Source of the DNA: CAYMOV01 sp964392085
GTDB lineage: Bacteria > Oederibacteriota > Muellerivitia > Muellerivitales > Muellerivitaceae
Direction of reading: 5' to 3'
DNA: 22,428 nt
NCBI GenBank assembly: GCA_964392085.1
Contig: CAYMOV010000038.1
Span: 1-22,428 of the forward strand
The notes beneath the pieces are model-generated. The model was not told where the DNA came from, did not search any database, and saw nothing but the letters and a program-made list of their open reading frames with translations. Shown here piece by piece: positions 13,640 to 22,385 of this stretch (within the stretch, counting starts at the first letter, position 1; each line of letters begins with the position of its first letter). A program made the position numbers and the translations under genes.

Positions 13640-16570
13640 TTGCGCAATAGGGTTTCACATAAATTGGTCATGGCTCTCGTTCTCCTGATGGGGACCGTGG
13701 GGTTATGGGCCGATCCCCTTCAACCGGTCGGTCCCGACCAGCGGCTGTACCAGCGCGTCCGGGCCTTGGGCGCCCAGGGGCTTCTGGCCCCCCAGGATCA
13801 GGCGGTCCTGGACAGCGGCCAAACGGTCACCCGGCTCCAGTTGGCTTTCTACGTCGAGACCGCCGAGAAACGCATTAAGAAGGCCCCGCCGACCGAGACG
13901 CCAGTGCCGCCGGCCCCCACGGAAACGCCGGTTTCGGTCGAGCCTACCGACACCCCGATCCCGGCGGACCAGACGTTGGACGTTACCCCTCAGGCGCCCG
14001 AAGCCACGGCCACCCCGAAACCCAAGAAGATAAAGGCGACCAAGGCCGTCAAGAAGGCGGTGAAGGCTCCGACGGTTCTCCCCGCATCCACGAAGGTTCC
14101 CGTGAAACCGCCCGTCAATAAGACCGCCTTGAAAAAATCGGTGCCGATCCAAGCTCCAACAGCGGTTCCGGTGGAGCGCTCTCCCGAGCCCGCGAAAGCC
14201 AAGGCGTTCAAACCGGCCGTCGAGATGGGCTCGCCCGACGCGTCGGGAAGTTCGTCCAACTTGCTCAGGGCCAAGGATCTAGCCCGTCCTGGAACCGAAA
14301 AACCCGCCGAGCCTACCGTCACTAGCCCCGCCGCCCGTCCCGTTTCGGAAAAAGCCCTGGCCCTCCCCGCGTCCTCCATGCCCTCGGACATGGACATGGT
14401 CTCGCCACCTCCCGCCACGCCCGCGGCCCATGTGGGGACGCCGGTCCCAGCCTCGACGAAGGCTCATGTGACGGGCCCCGAAAGGGAGATCGAGGACCTG
14501 CTGCGCCAACTGAGGCAGGAGTCGGCGCTGATCCGCGAGAAACTCCAGCGGGACTCCCGGAAGGCCGCTTCCATCTCCTCCGAGACCGCCCGGTTGAAGG
14601 CGGCCCAGGATGAGGTCAACAAGGTCGCCCGGAAGGCCGCGCCCTCGGGATCGGTCAAGCTCGACAGCCTGGCGGACCTGCGGGCCGAGAATATCGCGTT
14701 GACCGGCTTGGCCCACATGAACGCCTACCGGACCTACGAGGAACTCAACGTGGTCTTCACCGCGGACTTGAGCGGCTTGGGCAGCCTCTCGGTGGGGCTG
14801 ACCGGGAGCACGCCGTTCTCCAACGCCTCAGGGGGGCCCGCGTCGATCGGGACTTTCGCCCCCAGCTTGAACTTCCCGGTGAATGGGACGTTGGGCCATT
14901 GGAACGGGACCGTCGCCATCGAGGCCTATTCGGGCGACACGGACCTGGGGGACTTCACCCGGGGCCAAACTGCCGGCACCAACCGGTTTGAAAAGCCCTT
15001 TGACCTTAAGAACTACTCCCAGGACAGCAACCTCAAGACCTGGAACGACTATATGGACAACCTGGGCTACGTGCCCAGTACGTCCAACTTCACCACAGGT
15101 TCCAACAGCGTCCGCGTCTTCGACGGCCTCTTCATGACGGGCGACCATGTACCCCTGCTTGGGAACGACGCCAAGATGACGATCCTATTGGGACGGACCC
15201 TCTACGCCAACCAATGGGAAGAGGGGGTCAAGATCGCCCGACCCCTTTTCCACGGCAAGATGAACCTGAACCTTTCAAGCCTTTGGGTGAACGACCATTT
15301 CGGCGCCCCGACCACCGTCGCGGGGAGCCCGGCCACGGTGAGTGGGGATCTCAAGTCCTACTCGGCGGACCTCGGGATCGGATGGCTGCCGGTGTTCCTC
15401 GAGTTGGAAGGGGGCATCAGCACCTTCGGAACCGGGACGGACAGCCTCCAACCCCCGGATCCCAAAGACATCACCGGGGGGGCGTTCCAGGCCACCGCCA
15501 GCTACTATCCCTTCGCGGCCTACTTCACCTCCATCAGCCCCGATTACATGAACTTCCAAAGCAAGGTGGCGATGGCGGGAAGCCGGAATGCACGGTTTGG
15601 GTATGCCGACACGGCCACATACTTCACCCAGCAGGGTTACGTCGGCATGGCGGACGACCTGGTGAGCGACCGGACCGGCGGGAGGATCAACCTGGGTTGG
15701 AAGGGGCGGCAGTCGCCCTGGATGAAGTCCTGGCCGTCGTTCCTGGACGCCCTGGTGGTCAACGTGGACGCCGCCCTGAAGAGGGAATACCGGATGGAGC
15801 CGAACATCGACGGTTACAACACAATCCAAGCGAACGATTTGGTGTCGGTGTACTACCCCGACGGAACCGGCCTTTGGGGATCCTCCATCTGGGGCAACTA
15901 CAACGGCCCCATCGCCGCCTCCACGGCTTACCTCGCGAACCTACAGGGCGTCCGAAACGACGGTACGGTGATGGCCAATTACATCGGCCTTGGGATGGGC
16001 TTCACCGAACAGGTTCCCTTCATCCTGCCCGTCTTGGACGCCAACGGCCGGCCCCAAACGGACGGCTCGGGCCACAACCGGTACACCCTCTTGGACCACC
16101 TCAAGACCTACCGGTACCTCACGGCCACCACGAAGGTCCAGCTCAACAAGCTGTTCCATACCGCCAAGCCCTTTTACGGCGGGTTCTTCGTCACGGACCA
16201 CCAGGTGTCGGGAACCACGACCGATCCCGTCGTGGCGGCCATGCCCGACCCGAACCGGCCCGGCCAGACTTTGGCGAACATCCCCAACCTCTTTACCCAA
16301 CGGGTTTACGACTCGGCCTTGATGTACCAGGTGATGAAGAACGTGGATTTGATGGTCCATTACGCGTTCGAGAAATGGACCTCCTTCTACACTTGGCCGA
16401 AGGTGGACCGCCGGACCGAGGCGCCAGGCTTGGGGTTCGCCTGGGACATCCCTTGGGGCGGCGCCAAGTTGGAGGCCCGGTACAACCGGGTGCTGTACCG
16501 CGACGCCTATGTCTCGGCCAACAACTACCGGGCGGACCAGGCTTACCTGTACGTCCAGTTCAAGTTCTAA
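13640..16570 (+). CDS. SLH-like / coiled-coil / outer-membrane beta-barrel protein, first of three
   Basis: This is a 976-residue protein. I chose the TTG at 13640 because GGAG lies six bases upstream and it gives a complete signal peptide with a basic n-region (MRNRVSHKLVMALVLL, cleavage near LWA, residue 24); the ATG at 13670 would lose the n-region. Residues about 25-77 resemble an SLH domain (YQRVRALGAQGLLAPQD, VTRLQLAFYVETA), which in other families binds peptidoglycan-linked polymers. Residues about 80-275 are a Pro/Ala/Thr/Lys linker including KPKKIKATKAVKKAVKAP. Residues about 278-344 are a charged coiled coil (REIEDLLRQLRQESALIREKL). From about 350 to the end the sequence is a large barrel of Tyr/Gly-rich strands closing with AYLYVQFKF, a BAM-type C-terminal Phe. 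The architecture parallels OmpM/SomA-type tethering porins. It starts a tight three-gene unit, with the next gene 27 bases away. Confidence 0.82.
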   Translation: MRNRVSHKLVMALVLLMGTVGLWADPLQPVGPDQRLYQRVRALGAQGLLAPQDQAVLDSGQTVTRLQLAFYVETAEKRIKKAPPTETPVPPAPTETPVSVEPTDTPIPADQTLDVTPQAPEATATPKPKKIKATKAVKKAVKAPTVLPASTKVPVKPPVNKTALKKSVPIQAPTAVPVERSPEPAKAKAFKPAVEMGSPDASGSSSNLLRAKDLARPGTEKPAEPTVTSPAARPVSEKALALPASSMPSDMDMVSPPPATPAAHVGTPVPASTKAHVTGPEREIEDLLRQLRQESALIREKLQRDSRKAASISSETARLKAAQDEVNKVARKAAPSGSVKLDSLADLRAENIALTGLAHMNAYRTYEELNVVFTADLSGLGSLSVGLTGSTPFSNASGGPASIGTFAPSLNFPVNGTLGHWNGTVAIEAYSGDTDLGDFTRGQTAGTNRFEKPFDLKNYSQDSNLKTWNDYMDNLGYVPSTSNFTTGSNSVRVFDGLFMTGDHVPLLGNDAKMTILLGRTLYANQWEEGVKIARPLFHGKMNLNLSSLWVNDHFGAPTTVAGSPATVSGDLKSYSADLGIGWLPVFLELEGGISTFGTGTDSLQPPDPKDITGGAFQATASYYPFAAYFTSISPDYMNFQSKVAMAGSRNARFGYADTATYFTQQGYVGMADDLVSDRTGGRINLGWKGRQSPWMKSWPSFLDALVVNVDAALKREYRMEPNIDGYNTIQANDLVSVYYPDGTGLWGSSIWGNYNGPIAASTAYLANLQGVRNDGTVMANYIGLGMGFTEQVPFILPVLDANGRPQTDGSGHNRYTLLDHLKTYRYLTATTKVQLNKLFHTAKPFYGGFFVTDHQVSGTTTDPVVAAMPDPNRPGQTLANIPNLFTQRVYDSALMYQVMKNVDLMVHYAFEKWTSFYTWPKVDRRTEAPGLGFAWDIPWGGAKLEARYNRVLYRDAYVSANNYRADQAYLYVQFKF

Positions 16571-16597
16571 CGGAAGAATGAAGGAACGACGAGCGGC

Positions 16598-18742
16598 ATG
16601 AACAAGACGATCCAAACCCTGATCCTGGCGGCCTGGGCCCTCGCGGCCACGCCATCCTTCGCCGCGCACGGCGCCCTGTTGGGCGTCGACCGTGACGCAT
16701 GGATCAACGCGCGCGTCCAGGCCCTGGTGGATTCAGGTAAGTTCCTGGGCCCAAACAAGCCCGTGGCCGAATGGACTAACCTGGAAGTGGCGCGGGCGAC
16801 CGCAGCCGAGGTCGAGAAAACGCAGGACGCGTCCTCGAAGCCCGGGAATGACGCCGCCGATTTGGTGGGGGAATTCAAACCCGAGATCGCCGCGATGGGC
16901 GTGGACCTGGCCAAATTGGAAGCCCGCCTTGCGGCGGCCCATAAACGCAACGCCTCCTATAAGGACCAACAGGAAATCCTGCGGCGGAAGACCGGCACCC
17001 AGCTGTCGGGGGACGCCCGCGCCTATTTCTCCGATGGCCGGGGATTCGGTCCCAACGCCCTGATGGGGGTCACGAACCCCTTCGACGTCTTCTACATTGA
17101 CCTCCGCCTGAAAAGCGTACCGGCCCCGAAGGTCCTTTTCGACGCCCAAGTCCGGTTCACCCGCACCATCGGCTTTCAATACGTGGACCCGATCTCCACC
17201 AACTGGTCCATCCGTTGGCTCGACCTGGGCTGGTTCGGGGATGATTTCAAGTTCCACGCCGGGGATTTTTGGCGCAGTTACACCCCGCTGACCCTCTGGA
17301 ACACCGATGTTCCGGTCTACACCCTGGTGGAGCCGACGGTCCTCAAGCGCGCGCGCCAAAACCTGGAGGAATTCCTTTACCTGGACCACGGGAATGACTG
17401 GCGCATGCGGGGCCTGGAGGCCAGCGAGGACCACGCATGGGACGGAGCCGTCGTAAAGGCGGTCCATGCCCAAGCCATGGGCGGGACGGTCCGGAGGGCC
17501 TTCACGGGCATATTCGACGAGGACTACGGCGGCAGCCAAGCGGGGTTTGACCTTTTCGGCGATAAGTTGGAGGTGCGCGGGACGGGGTTGGTGCTCCAAA
17601 GCCTGAGGGGGACCGCCTTGGCGCCCTATAACCCCAATGATTTCTCCACGACCGCCAAGCGGCAGTCCGTGGTCAGCGCGTCGGCGAAACTCGTCCTCAC
17701 CCTCCCGGCGGAGGTCCTAGCCACCGCCTCGGGGGAATGGGCCCGCGCGAAGTACGAGGAGGACCTCGAGAACCCGGCCCGCAGCCTTTCGGATTGGGCG
17801 GTCCGGGGCGAGGGGGCGTTTGAGCGCAAAGGGCTGAAACTCAGCTGGAAATACCTCAACAACGGGCCTGATTTCCTCTCGCCGGGGGCCCAAACCAACC
17901 GGTGGACCCCCAACGCCACGGTGGGGTACCAGGGTTCCGCCTCGAACCTTGACGAAGGCCTGATCGGCTACCGGAACATCGACGTGTTTCAGCAGGTGGC
18001 GAGGCCCACCTACGCCGCTTACGACCGGCTCGACGAGAATCTCCTCCCCTATGGCGACGCCACCCCGAACCGGGAGGCGTTGTTGCTGGGTTTCGCCGGC
18101 GCCCTCGGGAATGATGGTTGGCTCCAACCCCAGCTGTCCGTCGCGGTCAAAGCCAAGGAATTCCAGCCGAATGACGTGATGACGGGCATCGGCGGGACGG
18201 TCCTGCCGGTGGACAGCCAGACGGCCACCGCCACGGCTCGTTCCTTCGGCAGGCTGGAGGCCGCCGTGACCGCCGACCTCTCGAAGGCCTGGGACAAGGC
18301 CCCCAAGAATTGCGTCCTAACGGGGGATTACAAGCGCATGACCAACGACTTGGGTTTGGGGGATGCCTTCAAGGTCGACAGCTGGTTCGCCGGCGCGGAT
18401 GTGGGTCCGTTGCCCTACCTGAAGTTCCTCCGCGGCATCGTCTTCTCGGCTTCCTACGGCCAAACGAAGGCACGGGGAAGCGAATATGCCCTGACCGGGA
18501 TCGCCAACCAACCCAGCTTGGCCGGTTACGCCACCCCCTATGACACAACGTCCTTGGGGACTTATGGTTACCAGGCCCTCAATTTGACCAGGTCCACCCT
18601 GGCCTTCGGGGCCCAAGTGAAGTTGGGTAAGAATTTCTTGATCCACGCCGACTGGTTCAGCCACAAGTGGTCCTGGGCCGACCAGCCGAAGTACGACCGC
18701 CGCGACCAAACCTGGAAGTTGACCAATGAAATCTCCTTCTAA
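16598..18742 (+). CDS. SLH-like / coiled-coil / outer-membrane beta-barrel protein, second of three
   Basis: This 714-residue protein has a signal peptide MNKTIQTLILAAWALAATPSFA (cleavage near residue 22). A short SLH-like segment follows (about 24-70: WINARVQALVDSGKFLGPNK, then TNLEVARATAAEVE). Residues about 87-131 form a coiled coil (VDLAKLEARLAAAHKR). A barrel runs from about 135 to the C-terminal Phe of WKLTNEISF. The barrel carries SYTPLTLWN (227-235) and PYGDATPNR (484-492), both repeated nearly exactly in the next gene, so these two are close paralogues. The ribosome binding site is weak (GAAGGA, twelve or more bases upstream). The gene is 27 bases from its predecessor and overlaps its successor by 17 bases, so one transcript is likely. 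The role is inferred to be an outer-membrane channel or scaffold anchored to the wall. Confidence 0.82.
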   Translation: MNKTIQTLILAAWALAATPSFAAHGALLGVDRDAWINARVQALVDSGKFLGPNKPVAEWTNLEVARATAAEVEKTQDASSKPGNDAADLVGEFKPEIAAMGVDLAKLEARLAAAHKRNASYKDQQEILRRKTGTQLSGDARAYFSDGRGFGPNALMGVTNPFDVFYIDLRLKSVPAPKVLFDAQVRFTRTIGFQYVDPISTNWSIRWLDLGWFGDDFKFHAGDFWRSYTPLTLWNTDVPVYTLVEPTVLKRARQNLEEFLYLDHGNDWRMRGLEASEDHAWDGAVVKAVHAQAMGGTVRRAFTGIFDEDYGGSQAGFDLFGDKLEVRGTGLVLQSLRGTALAPYNPNDFSTTAKRQSVVSASAKLVLTLPAEVLATASGEWARAKYEEDLENPARSLSDWAVRGEGAFERKGLKLSWKYLNNGPDFLSPGAQTNRWTPNATVGYQGSASNLDEGLIGYRNIDVFQQVARPTYAAYDRLDENLLPYGDATPNREALLLGFAGALGNDGWLQPQLSVAVKAKEFQPNDVMTGIGGTVLPVDSQTATATARSFGRLEAAVTADLSKAWDKAPKNCVLTGDYKRMTNDLGLGDAFKVDSWFAGADVGPLPYLKFLRGIVFSASYGQTKARGSEYALTGIANQPSLAGYATPYDTTSLGTYGYQALNLTRSTLAFGAQVKLGKNFLIHADWFSHKWSWADQPKYDRRDQTWKLTNEISF

Positions 18743-21047
18743 CCCCATGCGCCGCTGGGCGCCCACCCTGGTTCTCCTGGCCCTCCTGGCCGGAAGTGCC
18801 GCTCTCTGCCGCGCGGACGAACTATTCGCGCCGGTGGCGGCCGGGGATCCCACTTACCGCCACCTCAGGAAGTTGGAGGCTATCGGATTACTGGAAGCCT
18901 CGGATGTGAAGGCGCCCCTCACCCGATTTGAGGTGGCGAATGACATCCTGAAGGCCGACCGGAAATACCGGGAGCTCGTCGTGGCCCTTGCGGGGGACGA
19001 CATCCCGGCGCCTCCCGAGGACAGCGCGACTCCCTTGAAGGCCAACCCGGGCGATTCGGTCGCGGGCGCGCCCGCCCCTTCGGACCAAGGGGAAGAGGCC
19101 CCCGTGGCCGAGGAAGTCGAGACGCCCCTCGCCGAAGCGGCCGCCGAGCTCCACAGCCTGAAGGAGGCCTATTCAAGCGAATTGGACCAGGTGACGAAGC
19201 GGCTGGTGGCCCTGAAGGCCAAGACCGACGACATCGAGGCGAGGCAGTTCGATCTCCGGAAGGTCTTGAAGGCCGTCAAGAGCACGGCTGGGATCGCCAT
19301 CCATGGGCTAGGCCGGACTTGGGCCTATTCCCAAAAACGGACGGGGGACGTGCCGCTTGGCTTGGAACCGCCCGAAACAAGGGACGCCCTGGGATTCCTG
19401 GAACTCAGGCCGGAAATGGTGGTCGGCACACAGTTGAAGTGGGACGCGACGTTCCGGATCACGACCCGCCTGCGGGCCCAAGACGCCGCCTCCTTGACCC
19501 TTCGGCGCCTCACGATGGACTTCAACCCGGCCTGGTTGTCGGCCCAGATCGGAAATTTCGAGGAATCCTATACGCCCCTGACGCTTTGGAACAGGGACAC
19601 GAGCGACCTGGCCTTCAAACCGGACGCCTACCGCCGTTGGGACGACCAAAACAAGTACGAGTCCTACGTCAACGATGAACCGGATTGGCTTTTCCGGGGT
19701 CTCCGGGTCGGTACGGCTTTGGATTGGCCAAACTCGAAAGTCCTGGACGGCGCAAAATTCTCTGTTTTCGCCCACATGATCCGAAATGGGTTCAACTCGG
19801 ACACGGGCACCTCCGGTTACCTCGGGTTCCACCAGTACAGTTCCTGGATATTGGGGGGGCGCGGCACCCTGAGTTCGAAGGAATGGTGGATCGGCATGCG
19901 GAACCTCCAACTCACCCTGGATGGGTTCGGGGAGTCCCTGCTCCAGCCCCTCGGCACCGACACTCCCGGTTCGACCTACGATCCCCAGGATCCCGCCACT
20001 TGGGCCCGCCGATACCTGCTGGGGAGCGTCCGACCGGACTTGAAGCTCGGTTTGGGCGGCGAATGGGCCGTCGGCGCTAGGGCCGAATACGCCTATTCGA
20101 GTTTCCATGACGACGTCCGGGACCCCCTCAAGACCACGGAGGATTACGCCCTGATCGGCGGGCCTTACCTGAAGTTGGCCGAATCGACCCTGCAGTTGAA
20201 TTCACTGGATGTCGGGCCTTATTACTTCGCGCCCCTGGCCCAGACGCGGCAATCGGGCGTCACGACGGAACTGCCATCACCGATTCCTTCAATGTACCAA
20301 GGGCCTAACCCGCTGGACATCCTGAGCCGTGCCGGGGGAAATTTCGACTTTTACAACCGCACCTACGACAATACCTTTCCCTACGGGTTGGCAACGCCGA
20401 ACCGAAAGGGATTCGGCGCGGACCTGGACTGGACCGCGCTGGAGGGCCAGTCGTTCCACCTCAAGGGATCGGCCTACGCGGTGAAGCAGATCACCCCGGA
20501 CCTGGTGGTGAACGCGACCCAGGACGCCTACGTGCCGGTGGACGACCCCACGGGGAACCTGGGGGTCCCGACCCGGAAGTTCCTGTACCTCAACGTCGGT
20601 CCTTCCGTTGACTTCGGTCCACTGGTGGGAGCCGACCGTAAGATCATCCTGGGGGCCAATGGCCGGATGGAACGGACCCAAAGTTCCCTCGGAACCCTGG
20701 ACAGCCGTGGTGCCTTGGCGAGCCTCAGGATAGGGGTGCTCCCGAAGTGGGACTTGGAGGGGGTCTGCCGCTATGACGATTCCAAGGGACGGGAATCCGG
20801 ATACAACGGTCAGCCGATCGCCCGCTATTCCTACCTGTTCGATGATTCCGACTTGGGCCAGTATTCGGTGTTGGACCTTCGGGACTTATCGCGCCGTTGG
20901 TCGATCTCGAGCGCGTACCATCTGGGTCCCCAGTCGGACCTGTTCCTGGACTTCGAATGGGTGACGACCGAAACGGCCCTAAACGGGGTGTCTTCGGGAA
21001 GGCTCCACCGCCAAACGCTGGCGTTGAACTACGAAGCCCGTTTCTAG
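18726..21047 (+). CDS. SLH-like / coiled-coil / outer-membrane beta-barrel protein, third of three
   Basis: This is a 773-residue protein. The ATG at 18726 overlaps the preceding stop by 17 bases and has GGAAG seven bases upstream; the ATG at 18747, four bases past that stop, is an alternative start (MRRWAPTLVLLALLAG). The signal peptide is cleaved near CRA (residue 30). Residues about 31-85 are SLH-like (YRHLRKLEAIGLLEASD, LTRFEVANDILKA). An acidic Pro/Ala/Glu linker leads to a coiled coil at about 140-190 (LHSLKEAYSSELDQVTKRLVAL). The barrel then runs to a terminal Phe (LALNYEARF). It contains SYTPLTLWN (281-289) and PYGLATPNR (552-560), shared with the preceding protein. No intrinsic terminator follows, so read-through into the lipoprotein gene 77 bases downstream is possible. 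Confidence 0.83.
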   Translation: MKSPSNPMRRWAPTLVLLALLAGSAALCRADELFAPVAAGDPTYRHLRKLEAIGLLEASDVKAPLTRFEVANDILKADRKYRELVVALAGDDIPAPPEDSATPLKANPGDSVAGAPAPSDQGEEAPVAEEVETPLAEAAAELHSLKEAYSSELDQVTKRLVALKAKTDDIEARQFDLRKVLKAVKSTAGIAIHGLGRTWAYSQKRTGDVPLGLEPPETRDALGFLELRPEMVVGTQLKWDATFRITTRLRAQDAASLTLRRLTMDFNPAWLSAQIGNFEESYTPLTLWNRDTSDLAFKPDAYRRWDDQNKYESYVNDEPDWLFRGLRVGTALDWPNSKVLDGAKFSVFAHMIRNGFNSDTGTSGYLGFHQYSSWILGGRGTLSSKEWWIGMRNLQLTLDGFGESLLQPLGTDTPGSTYDPQDPATWARRYLLGSVRPDLKLGLGGEWAVGARAEYAYSSFHDDVRDPLKTTEDYALIGGPYLKLAESTLQLNSLDVGPYYFAPLAQTRQSGVTTELPSPIPSMYQGPNPLDILSRAGGNFDFYNRTYDNTFPYGLATPNRKGFGADLDWTALEGQSFHLKGSAYAVKQITPDLVVNATQDAYVPVDDPTGNLGVPTRKFLYLNVGPSVDFGPLVGADRKIILGANGRMERTQSSLGTLDSRGALASLRIGVLPKWDLEGVCRYDDSKGRESGYNGQPIARYSYLFDDSDLGQYSVLDLRDLSRRWSISSAYHLGPQSDLFLDFEWVTTETALNGVSSGRLHRQTLALNYEARF

Positions 21048-21124
21048 GCGCCACCGGGACGGCAAGATGTTCGGATCGACTTGCGGTAGGCTAATTGGGA
21101 ACCATTGAACGGGGAGGAGGAACC

Positions 21125-22300
21125 ATGCGACGTGGGAGCCTTTGGTTGACCGGATTAACCGCACTGGGAATGGCCGTCCTTTTCGCCGCGAACCAGGGCT
21201 GCAACGGCAAATTGCCCCCCCTATCCGCCATGCGGACCGTTCCCACGGCCACCATCACGCCTAATTGCGCGCCTTTGGTTTTAAACGATTTTGAGAATCT
21301 CGCCGAGAACGGGACCTGGAGTGGCGCCAATGCCACTCGGTCCCTCAGCACCCTCTATGTAACCCATGGAACCCATTCCATGGATGTGAACATCACGACT
21401 GCAGCGGGGTACAACCAAGATTTCATGATTCTCTCGGGCTTTTCGCCTACCGATTGGGCGGGATATGTCCGGCTCCAAGTCGACGTGACGGTGGACGCCT
21501 CCGTGGTGGCCGGTGCTGGCTACTCACAGTTCCTGCTCGTGGCGGATTCTTCTAGCAAGTACTTTCAATCCATTTCTGGGGACGTGCCCATCCTGGTGGC
21601 GGGGACCCAAACCCTCACTTGGAACCTCGATTTCACTAAGGGGACCCTCCTACCAACCGATGCAATCACCAAACTCACCTTTATCTACAACCGGGGCACC
21701 CCAGCGGCGGGACAGGGCGTCGGCCACCTTTATGTCGACAACATCCGGTTGACGGCGGTAGGCTGCCTGCCGACCCCGACGGCCACTTGTGTCCCCACAA
21801 TACTCAACGGCTGTGAGAGCCTGACCGAAAACGGCAACTGGACAGGCGCCAACGCAACCAGGACCCTCTCGGCCCTTAATGTTACCCAGGGCTCAAGTTC
21901 CCTGGACGTCAACATCACCACGCCCTCGGCCTACAACCAAGCGTTCCTCATCCTGGACACCTTCGTGCCGACTAATTGGAGCGGGGTGGGCCAGTTCCAA
22001 ATGGATGTCACGGCGGATTCGAGCGTCGTGGCCGGGAACACTTACAGCCAAATGCTCCTGATGCTTGACGCGGGCGGGGTGGGGAAAAATTTTCAGCCCA
22101 TCAGCTCGGACATTCCGAACCTCGCGGTGGGATCCCAAACCCTTACGTGGAACATCAATTTCGGTGCAGGCACGATCCTTCCCGCCGACGCCATCACAAA
22201 GATCACCTTTGTTTATAACCGGAGCGCCCCTGGGTCTGGTCAAGGGGTGGGAAATCTTTACGTCGACAACTTGAGACTGCTCCCGAAGAGTTGTCCCTAA
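21125..22300 (+). CDS. Lipoprotein made of two tandem copies of one CBM-like domain
   Basis: This is a 391-residue protein. The ATG at 21125 follows GGAGGAGG by four bases. The signal MRRGSLWLTGLTALGMAVLFAANQGC ends in NQGC, an unorthodox lipobox, so Cys26 is probably lipidated. There is only a very short linker. Unit 1 (Cys48-Cys214) and unit 2 (Cys222-Cys390) are clear duplicates: NDFENLAENGTWSGANATRSLS matches NGCESLTENGNWTGANATRTLS in 15 or so positions, and TLTWNLDFTKGTLLPTDAITKLTF matches TLTWNINFGAGTILPADAITKITF. Both end in G[HN]LYVDN[IL]RL. Each unit is bracketed by Cys, suggesting a disulfide joining first and last strands. Both are homologous to domain 2 of the lipoprotein at 9457-10890, and both proteins end in SCP. 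No catalytic motif is present. The role is inferred to be glycan binding at the outer surface. Confidence 0.84.
   Translation: MRRGSLWLTGLTALGMAVLFAANQGCNGKLPPLSAMRTVPTATITPNCAPLVLNDFENLAENGTWSGANATRSLSTLYVTHGTHSMDVNITTAAGYNQDFMILSGFSPTDWAGYVRLQVDVTVDASVVAGAGYSQFLLVADSSSKYFQSISGDVPILVAGTQTLTWNLDFTKGTLLPTDAITKLTFIYNRGTPAAGQGVGHLYVDNIRLTAVGCLPTPTATCVPTILNGCESLTENGNWTGANATRTLSALNVTQGSSSLDVNITTPSAYNQAFLILDTFVPTNWSGVGQFQMDVTADSSVVAGNTYSQMLLMLDAGGVGKNFQPISSDIPNLAVGSQTLTWNINFGAGTILPADAITKITFVYNRSAPGSGQGVGNLYVDNLRLLPKSCP
21266..21766 (+). repeat. Domain duplication unit 1
   Basis: The first copy of the roughly 168-codon CBM-like module lies between two Cys codons. Synonymous and conservative differences from unit 2 show an old duplication rather than a recent one. 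Confidence 0.85.
21788..22294 (+). repeat. Domain duplication unit 2
   Basis: The second copy of the module is two codons longer and carries one extra Cys near its start (LNGCESL). It is separated from unit 1 by only seven residues, PTPTAT-like. Confidence 0.85.
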
Positions 22301-22326
22301 GTCGTACCTTGATGAATCGGTCATCC

Positions 22327-22355
22327 AAAAGAAGCCCCCCTTCGGGGCTTCTTTT
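22327..22355. terminator. Intrinsic terminator after the duplicated-domain lipoprotein
   Basis: AAAAGAAGCCCC (22327-22338) pairs perfectly with GGGGCTTCTTTT (22344-22355) across a five-base loop. The stem has A and T tracts at its two ends, so it could work on both strands. It lies 26 bases after the stop codon. Confidence 0.9.
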
Positions 22356-22385
22356 CATTTGGGACGATCCGATCCGGAGGATTCC

